Assembly (NCBI GenBank): GCA_035570275.1 | Contig: DATMNI010000046.1 | Span: forward strand, 1 to 27,770 | Direction: 5' to 3' | Length of the DNA: 27,770 bases | Origin: DATMNI01 sp035570275 | Lineage (GTDB): Bacteria; Acidobacteriota; Terriglobia; Bryobacterales; Bryobacteraceae | In this document: piece after piece, positions 14,955 through 23,474 of the stretch | Position numbering within the stretch: the stretch's first letter is position 1 | How the letters are laid out: each line of letters opens with the position of its first letter | Position numbers and translations under genes: made by a program | Notes under the pieces: generated by a model | Database searches by the model: none | What the model was told of the DNA's origin: nothing | Seen by the model: only the letters and a program-made list of their open reading frames with translations

Positions 14955-14960
14955 TACAAT
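14955..14960 (+). promoter_or_regulatory. Candidate -10 box for the BACON-like protein gene
   Basis: TACAAT occurs 20 bases before the ATG at 14981, inside GGGCTACAATC. No -35 match was found. The mRNA leader would be only about 12-15 bases with no Shine-Dalgarno sequence, so translation may start without one. Confidence 0.4.
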
Positions 14961-14980
14961 CACGTCTTCTAATACTGACC

Positions 14981-17710
14981 ATGAACTACAAATTCGATTC
15001 CTCCAAAACGATTGGCCGCGAGCCGGTCCTGCTTTCGTTCTTCCTTTTGGCTCTTGCGTTTTCGACACCGGTGCTTGCGCAGCCAAACCGGCCATTCAGC
15101 CCGGGGCTCCTGATTTTTGACGCCGAAATAGGCGGTCCGATGCAGGTGCAAGTCGCCGTCCTGAGGAACTACACCGGTTCTGACAACGCGACCGCCACGC
15201 CGGGCATTTGTCCATGGGTGACCATTCCCCGCGGAAGCAGCGTTGGTAAGAATCTCGTGGTTGAGGTCAACCCCCTCCTTGGCACACCGGGCACTACCAC
15301 CTGCAACATCCAGGTCACCTCGGATGGCGCGATCATCGGCACGTTGCCGGTAACCCTGAACCTCGGAAACGGCGGTCTCGCCATCTCGTCCCACGGAATC
15401 GCGGCTCCGGTTTCACTCACGTTCATCCCTAACTCTAGCGGCTTCGGCAATCCGCCAGCCCAGACGATCAGCGTGAATACACCGGGGGACTTCAATGTGG
15501 CAGTCACTTACCCAAGCGAATTCCCGACAGACCACCCCTTCGTCGCCGTCGCATCCGACATATCGGGCAAGGTCTTCGTGAGTGTAGATGCCAGTGAATT
15601 GGGGGTCGATGTCGGGGCGCACCGTAAGGGCCTGGTGTACATCGAAACCAGCGCCGGGACAGAATTGGTACAGGTGAACTTCGTGGGCCCTGCCTCTTTC
15701 GGCATACCCCCATTATTGACGGTTTCGCAACCAAACATGAGTTTCAATTATCAGTCCGGCCTGCCGGCTCCCAATACCAGTTTTGCAGTGTCGTCGAGCG
15801 ATAGTACACCGATACCCCTGAGCGTCACGTCATCGGCCAATTGGATCACCATCACTTCTCCCAAGACCCAGACCACGGAGGCCTTTTACGGACTTGCGGT
15901 GAATGCGGCCGCGTTGCCGAACGGCCTCAATACGGCCGCCATTGCGGTGAATTCACCGGGTGCGGCGAATAGCCCGCTGATCATTCCCGTATCGGTGTTT
16001 GTCAGCGGCAGCAGCGTGCCGGGCGGCAGAAGCGCATCCTCTCTGCTTTTTAGTTCGGCGGCGAATGGGTCGCCGGCGGCATCGCAGGCGCTGTACATCA
16101 GTGACTGGGAGGTGGCCAGCTACGTGGCGAAGGTGAACACCGGCAGTGGCAACAGCACCTGGCTCAAGATTTCGTCTGCGGGCCCGTTGAGCACGACGGC
16201 CGACCGTGTTCTGACCGTCACGGCGGATCCGGCCGGGTTGAGCGCGGGCACCTATACGGGGAACATCTCCCTGACGACGCTCTTCATCCAACAGACGATT
16301 GCCGTTACATTTGTGGTAACCCAGGGGATTGCAGCTCCCATTTTCACGGTGACCCCGAATCTGTTGAATTTCTCCTATCAGCCGGGAGGGTCCGTGCCGG
16401 CACCTCAGTCATACACAATCACGGGACCCGCTGGCCCGGCGCCGGTTATTGTTAATGTGGCCGTCCAGACGCAGAGAGGCGGCAATTGGCTTTCGGCCGG
16501 TGCTCCCAACGGAATGGTCAACTCCGGATCGACGCTCAGCGCCAGTGTGATTCCCGAGAATCTCGGGCCAGGGACTTACCAGGGCAGCATTGTTCTGACG
16601 CCGAGCGGCGCTCCACCGGTCACGATTCCGGTTACGTTGACAGTTCAGCCATCACCGACGGTCTCGGTTTTTCCGGCGACCGTAACCTTCGACTATCGTT
16701 TGGGTGATGAAGTTCCGGCTTCGCAGACTGTGCAGGTCGGCGGCACCCCTGGATTAGCGTTCACGGTACAGGCCTCCAGCGCCACGAACTGGCTCTCCGT
16801 AACGACATCCGCGGGTACCGTCTCGGCGAATAACTCGATCGTGACGTTAGCAGTGGATCCAACAAATCTGAGCGCTGGTACTTACAACGGCACGGTTACC
16901 GTGGCCGGGTCCAATGGCGCAGCCGGCCCGGCCACTGTCAATGTCAGCCTGACCGTGGCGCCGCCGCTGCCCAGTATCACCAGGGTGGTGAACGCCGCCA
17001 GTTACCTCGATAGCCCCATAGCAGCCGGTGAATTGCTCACCATTTTCGGAACGCACCTCGGTCCGGCCACGGGCCTGCCGCTGGCTCTCGATCCGTCGGG
17101 CAAGGTTGCAACCACGCTGGGCGGCGTGCAGGTGTTGGTAAGCGCATATCCGGCGCCGCTGATTTACGCCTCCAGCGGACAGGTATCGGCGGTAGCGCCG
17201 TATGAGATCGGCACGCCATTTCTGGTTAATCCCACCCTGGTGGTGAAATATCTCGGCCAGAGTTCTGGCGGGATGCAAATGACGCAGGCGGGCGCCGCGC
17301 CTGCCATCTTCACAGCCAACTCATCCGGTAGCGGGCAGGGCGCGATCCTCAATTCGGATTACTCTGCCAATTCAACCCTGAATCCGGCACTTAGCGGCGA
17401 TATCGTGCAGATCTTCATGACCGGAGAGGGGCAGACGGCACCGGCTGGTGTATCGGGCAGGATCACCGGTGTTTCGGCGATCGGCCCGCTGACGCCTCAG
17501 CCCCTGCTTCGCGTGTCGGTCGCGATCGACGGGCAACCCGCCTCCGTGCAGTTTTATGGCGAAGCACCCTACCTGGTCGCCGGAGTGATGCAGCTTAACG
17601 TGCAGATCCCATCCAATGCCAGATCGGGAAATCTGCCAGTGGTCGTAACGTTTGGGGCCGAAGGCAACCCAATCGGAAGCCAGTCCGGAGTGACAGTTTC
17701 AGTCCGGTAG
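14981..17710 (+). CDS. Secreted BACON-like repeat protein with Solibacter-type C-terminal domain (TIGR03437)
   Basis: The 909-residue protein opens with a signal peptide (core VLLSFFLLALAFSTPVLA). Several beta-sandwich repeats of about 100 residues follow. Each begins with a strand like LTVSQPNMSFNYQSG, FTVTPNLLNFSYQPGG or VSVFPATVTFDYRLGD. Each then has a NWITI/NWLSV motif and a GTYxGxI/V motif, the BACON-like pattern linked to carbohydrate or mucin binding. The last 240 residues (from ITRVVNAASYLDSPIAAGEL) match the domain I know as TIGR03437, found at the C-termini of many Solibacter proteins. It contains LTIFGTHLGP, VSAVAPYEIG, IVQIFMTGEGQT and VMQLNVQIP. The protein is probably extracellular or surface-bound. 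It stands alone on the plus strand, with no dedicated secretion gene nearby. Confidence 0.85.
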   Translation: MNYKFDSSKTIGREPVLLSFFLLALAFSTPVLAQPNRPFSPGLLIFDAEIGGPMQVQVAVLRNYTGSDNATATPGICPWVTIPRGSSVGKNLVVEVNPLLGTPGTTTCNIQVTSDGAIIGTLPVTLNLGNGGLAISSHGIAAPVSLTFIPNSSGFGNPPAQTISVNTPGDFNVAVTYPSEFPTDHPFVAVASDISGKVFVSVDASELGVDVGAHRKGLVYIETSAGTELVQVNFVGPASFGIPPLLTVSQPNMSFNYQSGLPAPNTSFAVSSSDSTPIPLSVTSSANWITITSPKTQTTEAFYGLAVNAAALPNGLNTAAIAVNSPGAANSPLIIPVSVFVSGSSVPGGRSASSLLFSSAANGSPAASQALYISDWEVASYVAKVNTGSGNSTWLKISSAGPLSTTADRVLTVTADPAGLSAGTYTGNISLTTLFIQQTIAVTFVVTQGIAAPIFTVTPNLLNFSYQPGGSVPAPQSYTITGPAGPAPVIVNVAVQTQRGGNWLSAGAPNGMVNSGSTLSASVIPENLGPGTYQGSIVLTPSGAPPVTIPVTLTVQPSPTVSVFPATVTFDYRLGDEVPASQTVQVGGTPGLAFTVQASSATNWLSVTTSAGTVSANNSIVTLAVDPTNLSAGTYNGTVTVAGSNGAAGPATVNVSLTVAPPLPSITRVVNAASYLDSPIAAGELLTIFGTHLGPATGLPLALDPSGKVATTLGGVQVLVSAYPAPLIYASSGQVSAVAPYEIGTPFLVNPTLVVKYLGQSSGGMQMTQAGAAPAIFTANSSGSGQGAILNSDYSANSTLNPALSGDIVQIFMTGEGQTAPAGVSGRITGVSAIGPLTPQPLLRVSVAIDGQPASVQFYGEAPYLVAGVMQLNVQIPSNARSGNLPVVVTFGAEGNPIGSQSGVTVSVR

Positions 17711-17792
17711 AGAGGAACGGTTCAGGATTGTTGACCATGGGTGCTGATTGCCGCCAACACGGCCGCGCCCGGCAGGGCGGGTGCCCGCAAGA

Positions 17793-17811
17793 GGCGGATT
17801 GCCAATCCGCC
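17793..17811. other. Tight palindrome downstream of the BACON-like gene
   Basis: GGCGGATT (17793-17800) and AATCCGCC (17804-17811) are perfect complements around a 3-base GCC. The element lies between two convergent genes and may help end transcription, though no T-run follows. It resembles GGCGGATTGCCAATCCGCC palindromes I recall as dispersed in other soil-bacterial genomes; that resemblance is from memory. Confidence 0.6.
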
Positions 17812-17814
17812 GCA

Positions 17815-17858
17815 GATCAACAATCTGCCCCGCAAAGATTAACAATCTGCCCCACAAA
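17815..17858. repeat. 22-bp direct tandem repeat, two copies
   Basis: The copies at 17815-17836 and 17837-17858 share AACAATCTGCCCC and differ at two positions, both transitions. They lie directly after the 17793-17811 palindrome and directly before the stop of the convergent small secreted protein gene. The composite looks like one intergenic repeat element. Confidence 0.85.
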
Positions 17859-17859
17859 G

Positions 17860-18180
17860 TTACTCGTTAAATACGAGCTTCGTTTTGGTCCCGCCCAAGT
17901 GGATCTCCTGCACGTGCATTTTGCCGTCGCCATTGCTGTAGCGGACGGTGGTGGCGCCGTACCTGGATCCGTTTTCTTCCACTTTTACGGGAAATTCACC
18001 ATGCAATTTACCGTTACGAATGACCGCTTTCTGGTCGACGACCGCCACCTGGTACTCGCCCGGCGCGAATGCCTCGCTGCCGATCATGGTGGGCACGAAA
18101 AGACTGACCGTGTACGACTTCACTCCGGCCACCGCGGCCAGTGCGATCAGACCGAAAGAGAGCAGAACTTTCCTCATCAT
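17860..18180 (-). CDS. Small exported protein of unknown function
   Basis: The 106-residue product has a signal peptide or single N-terminal anchor (VLLSFGLIALAAVAGVKSYT). A small beta-rich domain follows, with SEAFAPGEYQVAVVDQKAVI and GATTVRYSNGDGKMHVQEIH. Acidobacteria carry many such short exported proteins with an APGEY motif; I know no function for them. Two ATGs are adjacent (18180 and 18177). GAGGGG seven bases before the first supports 18180. The frame continues upstream to 18237, but without a ribosome site. It lies downstream of miaA in the same orientation with a gap of about 105 bp, so it is probably independently transcribed. Confidence 0.75.
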   Translation of the reverse strand: MMRKVLLSFGLIALAAVAGVKSYTVSLFVPTMIGSEAFAPGEYQVAVVDQKAVIRNGKLHGEFPVKVEENGSRYGATTVRYSNGDGKMHVQEIHLGGTKTKLVFNE

Positions 18181-18285
18181 TGGAACACCCCTCAGAATAG
18201 ATTTTGCGATTGTTGTCTTCGAGATCTTGACTAACAAATCCCGACTTACAAAGTAAGATACGAACGAGACTGGAAAACGTTCCGG

Positions 18286-19278
18286 TTAGAAATCGCCGGC
18301 AGGTGTTAAAAACGTGCGTACGCGTTGGATGGCGATTTGGCGCATCTCCACCGCATCGCCGAAACCCTGCAGCCAAACCAGTCCCGGCTCCCGGCGGAAC
18401 CAGGTGAGCTGACGCTTGGCATAGTTGCGGGTGTTGCGCTGCGCATAGAATACGGCGTCCGGCGGGCTGAGTTCTCCGCGGATCTGCTGCAGCGCCTGTT
18501 TGTAGCCATGCGATTCGAACGGTTTGCAGGTGCCGGCAAATCCGAGGGAGAGAATGTGCCGCGCCTCATCCACCAGTCCGGCCTCGAACATTTGCGCGCA
18601 ACGGACATTGAGCCTGGAATACAGCTCGCCGCGATCGGGCACAAGACCAAGCTTCAGGGTCCGGTAGCCCGTGAGCGCATCGCGCCCGGTGCGGAACCAT
18701 TCGGTGACCGGCCGGCCCGTGAGCAGACAGACCTCCAGCGCGCGGGTAACTTTAGGCACGTCGTTGGCGTGAATCTTCTGGGCGCCCGCGAAATCGAACC
18801 GGCTGAGCAAACGGTGGAGGCTGCCCGGGCGCCGCCGTTCGCGGGCCGCCAAACGGTCGCGTAGCGGCTGGTCCCGGACCGGGCCTTCGAACAGGCCGTC
18901 CAGCAGCGCCCGCAAATAGAACCCGGTGCCGCCGGCAAGAATCGGCAGCTTGCCGCGGCGCGAAATATCGGCGAGGGTCTCCCGCGCCAACCGCGCGAAT
19001 TCTCCGGCGGTGAAGAGTTCATCCGGGTTGATGATATCGATCAGGTGGTGTGGAATGGCGCGCCGCTCCGCCATGGGGAGCTTGGCGGTGCCGATGTCGA
19101 AATGGCGATATACCTGCAAGGAGTCGCAGTTGACGATTTCGCCGTCGAAGGCTTCCGCCAGATCCAGGGCGATGGCGCTCTTTCCCGAGCCGGTTGGACC
19201 GGCGACTGCAACCAAAGGGAGCTTTGGCGCGTCAGGTTTCACAGGATGCGTGTTGTCTTGGTAGGCTTGATTAGGCAC
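18286..19278 (-). CDS. miaA: tRNA dimethylallyltransferase
   Basis: The 330-residue product transfers a dimethylallyl group to A37 of tRNAs that read UNN codons. Motifs of the family are all present: the P-loop GPTGSGKS (about 28-35), NCDSLQVYRHFDIGTAK with the catalytic aspartate region, IPHHLIDI, the GGTGFYLRALLDG segment and the tRNA-binding KVTRALEV and RNTRNYAKRQLTWFR stretches. The start is a GTG at 19278, and no ATG occurs between it and the P-loop. No strong Shine-Dalgarno sequence was seen. No hfq or mutL follows, unlike the proteobacterial arrangement. It is divergent from the large TPR gene at 19386. Confidence 0.96.
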   Translation of the reverse strand: MPNQAYQDNTHPVKPDAPKLPLVAVAGPTGSGKSAIALDLAEAFDGEIVNCDSLQVYRHFDIGTAKLPMAERRAIPHHLIDIINPDELFTAGEFARLARETLADISRRGKLPILAGGTGFYLRALLDGLFEGPVRDQPLRDRLAARERRRPGSLHRLLSRFDFAGAQKIHANDVPKVTRALEVCLLTGRPVTEWFRTGRDALTGYRTLKLGLVPDRGELYSRLNVRCAQMFEAGLVDEARHILSLGFAGTCKPFESHGYKQALQQIRGELSPPDAVFYAQRNTRNYAKRQLTWFRREPGLVWLQGFGDAVEMRQIAIQRVRTFLTPAGDF

Positions 19279-19317
19279 CTATGGTGGACCCGGAAAACTG
19301 GCGGCGAAACCCCGTTA

Positions 19318-19323
19318 TACAAT
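19318..19323 (+). promoter_or_regulatory. Candidate -10 box for the large TPR gene
   Basis: TACAAT lies within GTTATACAATAAAA, the most AT-rich stretch of the miaA/TPR divergent gap, about 63 bases before the ATG at 19386. No convincing -35 was found. Confidence 0.4.
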
Positions 19324-19385
19324 AAAAGTGTGATCTTCGGTCCGGACTGGGTTCCTTCAGCGGTCTCGAAAGAGAGTTAAACTTC

Positions 19386-21482
19386 ATGATTCGATCGGCT
19401 AAAGCGCTTCTCGTCGTGATTTTCCTGGGTTGTGCGGCATTCGCTCAAACCCCCGTGCGTCAAACCCCCGCGCGTACGACCAAAGGTCCGGATGCCAAAG
19501 CTCCGGATGACAAAACTCTGGATGCCAAAGAGCTCGATAACAGGGCCGGTGCGTACTACAACTTTGCCATGGGCCGGGTGTATGCGGAACTGGCGCAGGC
19601 CACCGGGAATAAGCCCGACTACCTCAGCAAGGCCATTGATCATTACCACGAAGCGCTGAAGCTGGACCCATCGGCGAGTATCATTTTCGAAGAGCTCACC
19701 GACCTCTACATCCAGACCAACCACTTGCGCGACGCCATCACCCTGGCCGAGGATCTGCTCAAACAGAATCCCGACAACCTGGATGCGCGGCGGATGCTGG
19801 CCAAGATCTACTTCCGGATGATCCCCACCAACACGCAGGATGGCCGCATCAATGAAGACTACCTGAAGAAGGCCATCGAGCAGTACGAGAAGATCACCGC
19901 GAAGGAGCCGAAGGACGCCGAGAGCTGGGTGGTGCTGGGCCGCCTGTATCGCGCCTCCGCCAAGTCGCCCGAAGCCGAGAATGCTTACAAGCAGGCGCTC
20001 CAGGCCGAGCCCGATAACGAAGATGCGCTCACGGGGCTTGGGATGATGTACTCGGACCTGGGCGATAACAAGCGCGCCATCGACATGCTGAAGGCGGCTT
20101 CGGAGAAGAATCCCAACGAACACACGCTGGCCACGCTGGCCACTTTTTACGAGCAGGTGCACGACTACAAAAGCGCCTCCGAAGCGCTGAGGAAAGCTGT
20201 GGACCTGGCGCCCGACAACGTGCGCCTCCGGCGCGGCCTGGCCGAGGATCTTTTGCAATCCGACCAGCCTGACGAAGCCCTCAAGATCTACCAGGAACTT
20301 TCGGGCGAGGAGCCCCGCGACCCCGCCCTGCAGTTGCGCATCGCCATGATCTACCGGTTCAAGCACGATTTCACCAAAGCTCGTGAAGCCCTGAACAAGG
20401 CTAGGGCAGTGGATGCGGACAGCCTGGACGTGAAGGACGAAGAGGTGAAGCTGCTCGAAGGCGAAGGCAAGACCGCCGAGGCGATCACGGTTTTGAAGGG
20501 CCTGGTGGATCAAACAGCCAAGAAGACCTACTCGGCCGCCGAGAGCGCCAACCGGGCGATCCTGCTGGAAGAGCTGGGAATACTGTACCGAACAGCCGCC
20601 AGGTATCCTGATGCCGTGGAAGCTTTCCGCCAGGCGGCTCTGCTCAACAGCCCCGCTGCGGCCCGCTATTCGGCCCATATTGTGGACACTTACCGTGCGG
20701 CCAAGGACATGGAGAGCGCGCGGAAGGAAGCCGATTCGGCTCTCAAAAAGTATCCCAAAGACCGCACGGCGCTGATGACCCACGCTTTGCTGCTGGCCGA
20801 TATGGGCAAAGTGGACGAGGCCGCGGCGGAAGTGAAGGCGCGGCTGGGGGACCAGAACGATTTCCAGATGCAACTGGCTTTGACGCAGTTGTACGAGAAG
20901 GGCAAGCGTTGGGCCGAGATGGCCAAAACACTGGACGAGATGGAAAAGATTGCCGCCTCCGACGAGGAAAAATTCACCGTGCACTTCTCGCGGGGCGCCA
21001 TGTGTGAGCGCACCAAGAAGTTCGACACCGCCGAGGCCGAGTTCCGCAAAGCGCTGGCTCTCAATCCGGACAGCGCCAGCGCGCTCAACTATCTCGGGTA
21101 CATGCTGGCCGACCGCGGGGTGAAGCTGGACGAAGCTTCCCAAATGATCAAGAAGGCGCTGGACCAGGAACCCGACAACGGGGCCTTCCTGGACAGCATG
21201 GGCTGGGTACACTACCGGCAGGACAAGCTGGAAGAAGCGGAGTCCATGCTGATTAAGGCGGTCGAGCTCACGGGCGCCGACCCGACGGTCCACGACCACT
21301 TGGGCGATGTTTATTTCAAGCTCGGCAAGACCAAGGAAGCCATTTCGCAGTGGCAACTTTCGGTGAAGGGGTTCCAGGCCGGCACGCAGACGGACGTCGA
21401 CCCGGACGACCTGGCGAAGGTCACCAAGAAACTGGACGCCGCCAGAGTGCGACTGGCGAAAGAGACCGGCAAGCAGCAGTAG
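19386..21482 (+). CDS. Large exported tetratricopeptide-repeat protein
   Basis: The 698-residue protein has a signal peptide (cleavage near A20/Q21, AAFA/QTP) and a short Pro/Asp/Lys-rich linker (22-50). At least twelve TPR-like helical pairs then run almost to the end, for example AIDHYHEALKLDPSA, AENAYKQALQAEPDNEDAL, AEAEFRKALALNPDSASALNYLGYM and DGAFLDSMGWVHYRQ-like motifs. The tail is lysine-rich. The last repeats (LNYLGYMLADRG; FLDSMGWVHYR) resemble those of bacterial TPR proteins linked to the outer membrane or to secretion. It probably acts as a periplasmic scaffold. It is transcribed alone, divergent from miaA, with a GC-rich hairpin and G-rich tract after the stop. A 767-residue frame on the opposite strand is a shadow. 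Confidence 0.88.
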   Translation: MIRSAKALLVVIFLGCAAFAQTPVRQTPARTTKGPDAKAPDDKTLDAKELDNRAGAYYNFAMGRVYAELAQATGNKPDYLSKAIDHYHEALKLDPSASIIFEELTDLYIQTNHLRDAITLAEDLLKQNPDNLDARRMLAKIYFRMIPTNTQDGRINEDYLKKAIEQYEKITAKEPKDAESWVVLGRLYRASAKSPEAENAYKQALQAEPDNEDALTGLGMMYSDLGDNKRAIDMLKAASEKNPNEHTLATLATFYEQVHDYKSASEALRKAVDLAPDNVRLRRGLAEDLLQSDQPDEALKIYQELSGEEPRDPALQLRIAMIYRFKHDFTKAREALNKARAVDADSLDVKDEEVKLLEGEGKTAEAITVLKGLVDQTAKKTYSAAESANRAILLEELGILYRTAARYPDAVEAFRQAALLNSPAAARYSAHIVDTYRAAKDMESARKEADSALKKYPKDRTALMTHALLLADMGKVDEAAAEVKARLGDQNDFQMQLALTQLYEKGKRWAEMAKTLDEMEKIAASDEEKFTVHFSRGAMCERTKKFDTAEAEFRKALALNPDSASALNYLGYMLADRGVKLDEASQMIKKALDQEPDNGAFLDSMGWVHYRQDKLEEAESMLIKAVELTGADPTVHDHLGDVYFKLGKTKEAISQWQLSVKGFQAGTQTDVDPDDLAKVTKKLDAARVRLAKETGKQQ

Positions 21483-21535
21483 TGGTGGGCAGTTGCTGAG
21501 GCTGGTGGGCTTAAGCTGAGCAAACCAGCGGGCAA

Positions 21536-21556
21536 CCCGCGAACCATCTTCGCGGG
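21536..21556 (+). terminator. Perfect 8-bp hairpin after the TPR gene
   Basis: CCCGCGAA (21536-21543) and TTCGCGGG (21549-21556) pair perfectly around CCATC, 54 bases after the TPR stop. A G-rich tract follows instead of a T-run, so this is not a textbook intrinsic terminator. Confidence 0.5.
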
Positions 21557-21608
21557 AGGGACTTGGGGGGAGGGACTGTGGCGGCGCTTCCGCCGGAACG
21601 GGCCACAG
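21554..21608 (+). other. G-rich tract (G-quadruplex pattern) plus second hairpin
   Basis: Between 21554 and 21574 four runs of three or more G are separated by 1, 4 and 1 bases, meeting the usual G-quadruplex pattern. Directly after, CTGTGGC (21576-21582) pairs with GCCACAG (21602-21608) and encloses an inner GGCG/CGCC hairpin. With the preceding hairpin this makes a compact structured block in the 359-bp gap (21483-21841). No gene was seen in the gap. Confidence 0.5.
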
Positions 21609-21734
21609 GGTTCCCCGAACGGCTTTCCCCCGAATGGCTGTCTCCGAAAACCTCCCCGAAAAGCCTCCGGGAGGCCGCAAACCGGGTCTGCCGGGGAATT
21701 TCCGTAACCTCCGCGAGATCTTCTAAAATTCCTT

Positions 21735-21759
21735 TAACCAACTGAAAATAGGTTGGTTA
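21735..21759. promoter_or_regulatory. Inverted repeat, possible operator, upstream of the ATP-grasp-like gene
   Basis: TAACCAAC (21735-21742) and GTTGGTTA (21752-21759) are perfect complements around a 9-base A-rich centre. The site is AT-rich in a GC-rich gap and lies about 83 bases before the ATG at 21842. It could be a binding site for a dimeric regulator or a weak hairpin. Confidence 0.4.
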
Positions 21760-21841
21760 CTACCGAATAACGAGCTTGCGAATCTATCGTTTTGCACGCT
21801 TGTGTGGGATACTCACTTATAGAGTAGGTCATCAACCGAGC

Positions 21842-23194
21842 ATGTCCCAGTTGGACGAGGCTGTAGCCCGATACAACAAGTTACTGGAGAACGGCCCTTA
21901 CCGCGATCTCGCGTGGGCCGAAGCCCTGCATGAGCGCATGGAAAGCAGCGGGCTTTCGGCGGGCGGCAGGCTGATTTGTCCATTCCTGCGCCCGAACTTT
22001 ATTTCGCGCCGCCAGTATGAATCGCTGGTAAAGACCGGAGAAGCATTGATTGGCGCCATCGACCGCATGGAGCAGATGGTGCTCGGCACTCCGGCCCTGC
22101 TGGCCCGGCTGGAACTCCTGCCTGCCGAGAAGATGCTGGCGTCAATCGACCCAGGGTATCAGGCGCTGGAAGTGGCGGCCAGGCTGGATTCGCACCTGTC
22201 GAACGGGCACCTGCATTTCGTTCAATACAACGCCGATTCGCCGACCGGCGCGGGCTATGCCGATGCGTTGTCCGACCTTTTCTATGACGCGCCGCCCGTC
22301 AAGGAATTCCGCAAGAAGTACGCCCTGGCCCGCGTGGGCAGCCGGAAGTATCTGTTGCAGGCGCTGCTGAAATCGTACAAACAGTTCGGCGGCACGAAGA
22401 AACCCAATATCGCGATTGTGGAGTTCCGCCCGGCCTACCATTCGGGCCAAAGCGAGTACGAGTTGTTCCGCGATTTCTTCCGTGAGGAAGGCTACGCGGT
22501 GGAGATCGTTTCGCCGGAACAACTGGAATACCGCAAGGGCGTGTTGTGCAAGGGCAACTTCGCGATCAACGTGGTGTATCGCCGTCTGGGCGTGCAGGAA
22601 TTCCTGATCCGCTTCGACCTGACGCATCCTTTGGTGCAGGCTTACCGCGACCGCGCGGTTTGCGTGGTCAACAGCTTCCGTTCGGAATTGGCGCACAAGA
22701 AGGCCATGTTCGGGTTGCTGACCGATGAATCGGTGACGTCCAAGTTTCCGGCCGCGGAACGTAAAGCCATTCGCGACCACGTGCCATGGACCCGCCTGGT
22801 GGCCGCCTCCAAGACGACTTACGCCGAACAGACCATCGACTTGCCGGAGTTTATCACCCAGAACCGGGAAAAGTTGACGCTCAAGCCCAACGACGATTAC
22901 AGCGACCAGCATACGTACCTCGGCTGGGAGATGGATTCCGCCGGCTGGGATCGTGCGCTGAAGCAGGCCATGCGGTCGCCGTACGTAGTGCAGGAACGCG
23001 TGGAACCGGTGCGGTCGATCTTTCCGCTGCTGAGCTTCGGCCACCTGGAATTCCGCGAGATGCAGGTGGACGTGCATCCGCACGCCTATCTCGGCAAAGT
23101 GCAGGGTTGTTCGAGCTGGCTCTCCGCCGGCAAGTCCGGCTTCTCATCGGCGGCGGGGATCGTGCCCACGTTCATTTTGGACTCCAAAGGGTAG
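21842..23194 (+). CDS. ATP-grasp-like protein, glutathionylspermidine-synthase-like motifs
   Basis: From the ATG at 21842 the product is 450 residues, cytoplasmic, with no signal peptide. YNADSPTG at 129-136 resembles the NADTPT motif of glutathionylspermidine synthase-like and circularly permuted ATP-grasp enzymes. A later LKPNDDY (347-353) and YVVQERVEP (381-389) look like the ATP-binding lysine strand and the following hinge strand of an ATP-grasp fold. Such enzymes join a carboxylate to an amine or thiol using ATP. The substrate is unknown, and no amidase or partner ligase lies beside it. The frame extends upstream to 21776, but no ribosome site supports that. It could instead be a non-catalytic relative, so the family call is moderate. 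Confidence 0.6.
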   Translation: MSQLDEAVARYNKLLENGPYRDLAWAEALHERMESSGLSAGGRLICPFLRPNFISRRQYESLVKTGEALIGAIDRMEQMVLGTPALLARLELLPAEKMLASIDPGYQALEVAARLDSHLSNGHLHFVQYNADSPTGAGYADALSDLFYDAPPVKEFRKKYALARVGSRKYLLQALLKSYKQFGGTKKPNIAIVEFRPAYHSGQSEYELFRDFFREEGYAVEIVSPEQLEYRKGVLCKGNFAINVVYRRLGVQEFLIRFDLTHPLVQAYRDRAVCVVNSFRSELAHKKAMFGLLTDESVTSKFPAAERKAIRDHVPWTRLVAASKTTYAEQTIDLPEFITQNREKLTLKPNDDYSDQHTYLGWEMDSAGWDRALKQAMRSPYVVQERVEPVRSIFPLLSFGHLEFREMQVDVHPHAYLGKVQGCSSWLSAGKSGFSSAAGIVPTFILDSKG

Positions 23195-23271
23195 GCAGAA
23201 GCGTGCCGGCCGCCACCGGAATCGTCATACAGGTTGCCATCGCCGCCAGCTCGATAGAGTACCATTAGCCG

Positions 23272-23474
23272 ATGCCCATGAAGGTGCGCGAGGTGATCCG
23301 TTTGCTTGAGAAGCACGGATGGGTGGAGATGCGATCGCGGGGAAGCCATCGGCACTTCAAACATCCCGACGAAGCGTTCGTGATCACGGTGCCCGGTAAC
23401 GACGGGGTAACGACGGGAAGGAACTCGCACCAGGCACGTTAAACGTTATAACCAAGAAGGCAGGGCTGAAATGA
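23272..23474 (+). pseudogene. hicA: hicA toxin gene, frameshifted by an 11-bp tandem duplication
   Basis: The N-terminal two thirds read as a HicA mRNA interferase: KVREVIRLLEKHGWVEMRSRG, the catalytic-histidine motif GSHRHFKHP, and VITVPGND. After that the frame runs out at a TAA (23440-23442). A duplicated GGTAACGACGG at 23395-23405 and 23406-23416 causes this. Deleting one copy restores VPGNDGKELAPGTLNVITKKAGLK and a TGA at 23472-23474. The protein is then 63 residues, full length for HicA, and its stop overlaps the hicB ATG by 4 bases as in intact systems. As sequenced, the toxin would lose its C-terminal helix and is probably inactive. A start at the second ATG (23278) is also possible. 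A sequencing or assembly error is an alternative. Confidence 0.85.
23395..23416. repeat. 11-bp perfect tandem duplication inside hicA
   Basis: GGTAACGACGG occurs twice back to back (23395-23405, 23406-23416). Eleven is not a multiple of three, so the second copy shifts the hicA frame. Confidence 0.97.

Noticed and set aside
19377..21680. 767-residue open frame on the minus strand opposite the large TPR gene
   Set aside because: The TPR strand has clear repeats and a signal peptide. The opposite frame has no known motif and ends inside hairpins and G-rich sequence.
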